Shown: positions 12,122 to 14,213 of the stretch, piece after piece
Numbering within the stretch: the stretch's first letter is position 1
Layout: each line of letters begins with the position of its first letter
Assembly: GCA_937877125.1 (NCBI GenBank)
Contig: CALEFQ010000007.1
Location: forward strand, 1-14,213
Length of the DNA: 14,213 bases
Reading direction: 5' to 3'
From: an uncultured bacterium
GTDB taxonomy: Bacteria; Patescibacteriota; CALEFQ01
Program-made: the position numbers and the translations under genes
The notes under the pieces: model-generated
Seen by the model: only the letters and a program-made list of their open reading frames with translations
Told to the model about the DNA's origin: nothing
Databases searched by the model: none

Positions 12122-14092
12122 TTATTTCTTTCCTGCTTGGCGCAAGGACGCAACTTGATCGCGAAAATACGCCGCTTGCTCAAATTCCAGGTTCTGTGCC
12201 GCTAATTCCATCTTCTGCTCCAGCGTTTTGATCACGCGCTGGATCTCGTCAGCCGGAATATCTTTGATCGCCAGCTTTTTTTCTTCCGGCCGCTTCTGCC
12301 CGGCCAGCCGGTCGTCGCGGATGGCTTTCTTGATGCTTTTCGGAACGATGCCATGCTTCTGATTGTACGTTTCCTGGATTTCGCGACGGCGCCTGGTTTC
12401 GTTGATGGCGCGCTGCATCGAACCGGTCTGGCGGTCGGCGTACATAATCACCTGGCCGTCGACGTGCCGGGCGGCGCGACCCATCACCTGGATCAGGGCG
12501 ACATCGGAACGCAGATAGCCTTCTTTATCCGCATCTAGGATAGCAACCAATGATACTTCGGGCAAGTCCAGGCCTTCGCGCAGGAGGTTGATCCCGACTA
12601 AGACGTCGTAAACGCCGGTACGTAAATCGCGTAAAATTTCCAGGCGCTCCATGGTGTCGACGTCGGCGTGGAGGTATTGGACTTTGATATTCAAGTCCTT
12701 TAAATACTTGGTCAAATCTTCGGCCATCCGCTTGGTTAGAGTCGTGACGAGGACCCGCTGCTTTTTGGCCACGCGTTTTTTTATCTGGCCGAGCAGGTCA
12801 TCGATCTGGTTTCGGGTCGGCTTGATTTCGATAGTGGGATCGAGCAAGCCCGTCGGGCGGATCAGCTGTTCCACCACCGCGCCGGCTGATTTTTTCAATT
12901 CGTATTCCCGCGGGGTGGCGGAGGTGCACAGGACTTGGGAGTAGTGCGATTCAAACTCGCTGAATTTCAGGGGGCGGTTGTCTTTGGCCGAGGGCAGGCG
13001 GAAACCGAAATCTACCAAAGTTTCTTTTCGGGATTTGTCGCCCCAGTACATGCCTTCTACCTGGGGGATGGTAATATGCGATTCGTCGATGATCATCAGA
13101 AAATCTTTTGGGAAATAGTCGAGCAAGACTTCCGGCGGCTGGCCGGGCGAACGGCCGTCTAGATAGCGGGAATAATTTTCGATCCCGGAGACGAATCCCG
13201 TGTGTTCAAGAATTTCCAGATCATAGCGCGTCCGCTGTTCCAGGCGCTGGGCTTCCAGCAGTTTGTTCTGCTTTTTTAGCTCCGCCAGGCGGTCGTTTAG
13301 ATCCCGGCGAATCGCTTGCAAGACCGCCGGCAATTTACCGGGCGGCATGACGTAATGCGTGTTGGGAAAAATCGTGATTCCCGGCGCGACTTCTTTCTTT
13401 TTTCCCGTCAGAAAATCAACGATCGTGATTTTCTCGATTTGCGATCCGAACATTTCGAGCTTAACGATATTCTCATTTTCATAGCTGGGAAAGATATCAA
13501 TGGTATCGCCCTTGACTCGAAAAGTCCCGCGGTGAAAATCGATATCGTTGCGGGCATAGCGAATATCAACCAGTTTCTGGAGCAGTTCCCGGCGTCCGAT
13601 TTTTTGGCCGGCCTTAAGGACCAGTTTTTCTTTTTCGTATTCTTCCCTCTGTCCTAGCCCGTAGATACAGCTGACCGAGGCGACGATAATTACATCAGTT
13701 CGGGAGAGCAGGGCGGCCGTCGCCTGGTGGCGGAGCCGGTCGATTTCATCATTGATTGTCGCTTCTTTGGCGATATACAAATCGCGCTGGGGAATGTAGG
13801 ATTCCGGCTGGTAATAATCGTAATAACTGACGAAATAATTGACCGAGTTTTTTGGAAAAAACTCCCGAAATTCCGCAGCCAGCTGGGCGGCCAGGGTTTT
13901 GTTGTGCGCCAGCACCAGGGTCGGTTTTTGCCGGGCGGCGATGATATTAGCCATGGTAAAAGTTTTGCCGGAGCCGGTGACGCCTAAAAGCGTCTGAAAG
14001 TTTTTCCCGCGCTCAAAACCGGCGTTAAGTTTTTTAATCGCCTGGGGCTGGTCGCCAGTGGGGGAAAATTTTGAGACGAGTTGGAATTTCAT
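12122..14092 (-). CDS. uvrB: UvrABC excinuclease subunit B
   Basis: This 656-aa protein matches the usual UvrB length (about 660-675). The Walker A GVTGSGKT is at 37-44. The beta-hairpin that clamps damaged DNA lies at about 90-115 ([21 protein letters not shown]). The Walker B DESH is at 336-339, SATP at 391-394, [11 protein letters not shown] at 503-512 and motif [11 protein letters not shown] at 535-543. The C-terminal UVR helical hairpin (about 620-652, [16 protein letters not shown]) binds UvrC or UvrA. UvrB verifies lesions handed over by UvrA and recruits UvrC for incision; uvrA and uvrC are not in this window. The ATG at 14090-14092 has no SD and lies 8 nt from a -10, suggesting a leaderless transcript. 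truB follows after 50 nt. Confidence 0.98.
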   Translation of the reverse strand: MKFQLVSKFSPTGDQPQAIKKLNAGFERGKNFQTLLGVTGSGKTFTMANIIAARQKPTLVLAHNKTLAAQLAAEFREFFPKNSVNYFVSYYDYYQPESYIPQRDLYIAKEATINDEIDRLRHQATAALLSRTDVIIVASVSCIYGLGQREEYEKEKLVLKAGQKIGRRELLQKLVDIRYARNDIDFHRGTFRVKGDTIDIFPSYENENIVKLEMFGSQIEKITIVDFLTGKKKEVAPGITIFPNTHYVMPPGKLPAVLQAIRRDLNDRLAELKKQNKLLEAQRLEQRTRYDLEILEHTGFVSGIENYSRYLDGRSPGQPPEVLLDYFPKDFLMIIDESHITIPQVEGMYWGDKSRKETLVDFGFRLPSAKDNRPLKFSEFESHYSQVLCTSATPREYELKKSAGAVVEQLIRPTGLLDPTIEIKPTRNQIDDLLGQIKKRVAKKQRVLVTTLTKRMAEDLTKYLKDLNIKVQYLHADVDTMERLEILRDLRTGVYDVLVGINLLREGLDLPEVSLVAILDADKEGYLRSDVALIQVMGRAARHVDGQVIMYADRQTGSMQRAINETRRRREIQETYNQKHGIVPKSIKKAIRDDRLAGQKRPEEKKLAIKDIPADEIQRVIKTLEQKMELAAQNLEFEQAAYFRDQVASLRQAGKK

Positions 14093-14100
14093 TTAGAGCT

Positions 14101-14129
14101 AGTATAGCGGACTCGCTGGAGTTAGTCGA
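14101..14129 (-). promoter_or_regulatory. uvrB promoter predicting a leaderless mRNA
   Basis: On the minus strand, TCGACT (14124-14129), a 17-nt spacer and TATACT (14101-14106). Eight nt separate the -10 from the ATG, so transcription should start within 0-2 nt of the start codon. No LexA-box-like dyad is evident. Confidence 0.65.
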
Positions 14130-14177
14130 GAGTTTTGGACCGGTAATTTGCCTTTTGACGGTGCTGGTGCAGGATCT

Positions 14178-14204
14178 TTGACAAGCCGGGTTTTTTGTTA
14201 TAGG
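14178..14204 (+). promoter_or_regulatory. Possible outward promoter at the right edge
   Basis: A consensus TTGACA (14178-14183) is followed after 15 nt by an extended -10, TGTTATAGG (hexamer 14199-14204). The spacing is short, and the gene it would serve lies beyond the window, divergent from uvrB. Confidence 0.4.
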
Positions 14205-14213
14205 TTAAAAGAT

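Overview
The window reads as an ordinary, compact bacterial chromosome segment using the standard stop set: TAA, TAG and TGA all terminate genes and no gene has an in-frame TGA, which argues against code 4 or 25. Gene content and style suggest a member of the Candidatus Patescibacteria (CPR): a membrane protein joining an O-antigen-ligase-like domain to TPR repeats and a Pro/Thr-rich tail, minimal housekeeping genes, and short word-repeat intergenic spacers. That placement is an inference from style and was not tested by phylogeny.

Layout, left to right. (1) Bases 1-5778 concern the cell envelope. They hold the 3' part of a sulfatase/phosphotransferase-type hydrolase (+), a convergent GT-C-type membrane glycosyltransferase (-) separated from it by a UUCG-capped bidirectional terminator, and a divergent 936-aa polytopic O-antigen-ligase-like/TPR protein (+). 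The two divergent promoters lie in the roughly 200-bp spacer at 2771-2967. (2) Bases 5795-8692 hold a terminator with a duplicated 3' arm that runs into the promoter of polA. PolA is a full-length, three-domain DNA polymerase I with all proofreading residues. (3) Bases 8693-10635 hold an unrecognised 103-aa ORF with a strong Shine-Dalgarno (SD) sequence and its own terminator, then a two-gene unit. In that unit a stand-alone mannose-6-phosphate-isomerase-type cupin overlaps holA (DNA polymerase III delta) by ATGA. (4) Bases 10636-14092 are on the minus strand: rpsT (ribosomal protein S20), truB (tRNA pseudouridine-55 synthase) and uvrB (excision repair), with an outward promoter at the right edge.

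The genes fall into two groups: envelope polysaccharide handling (sulfatase, GT-C, ligase/TPR, perhaps the cupin) and information processing (polA, holA, uvrB, truB, rpsT). They do not form one pathway. I found no CRISPR array, transposase, phage gene, tRNA or obvious new defence or biosynthetic system.

The most interesting signals are non-coding. polA and uvrB have promoters whose -10 boxes end 7-8 nt before the ATG, predicting leaderless mRNAs, while the GT-C, 103-aa and cupin genes all have near-consensus AAGGAGG sequences. A 129-bp inverted-repeat structure next to truB supplies the last codons of that gene. Several short words are repeated between genes, including a 12-nt word duplicated in the rpsT leader and a GTCTTT/AAAGAC array between uvrB and truB with pseudoknot-compatible pairing.
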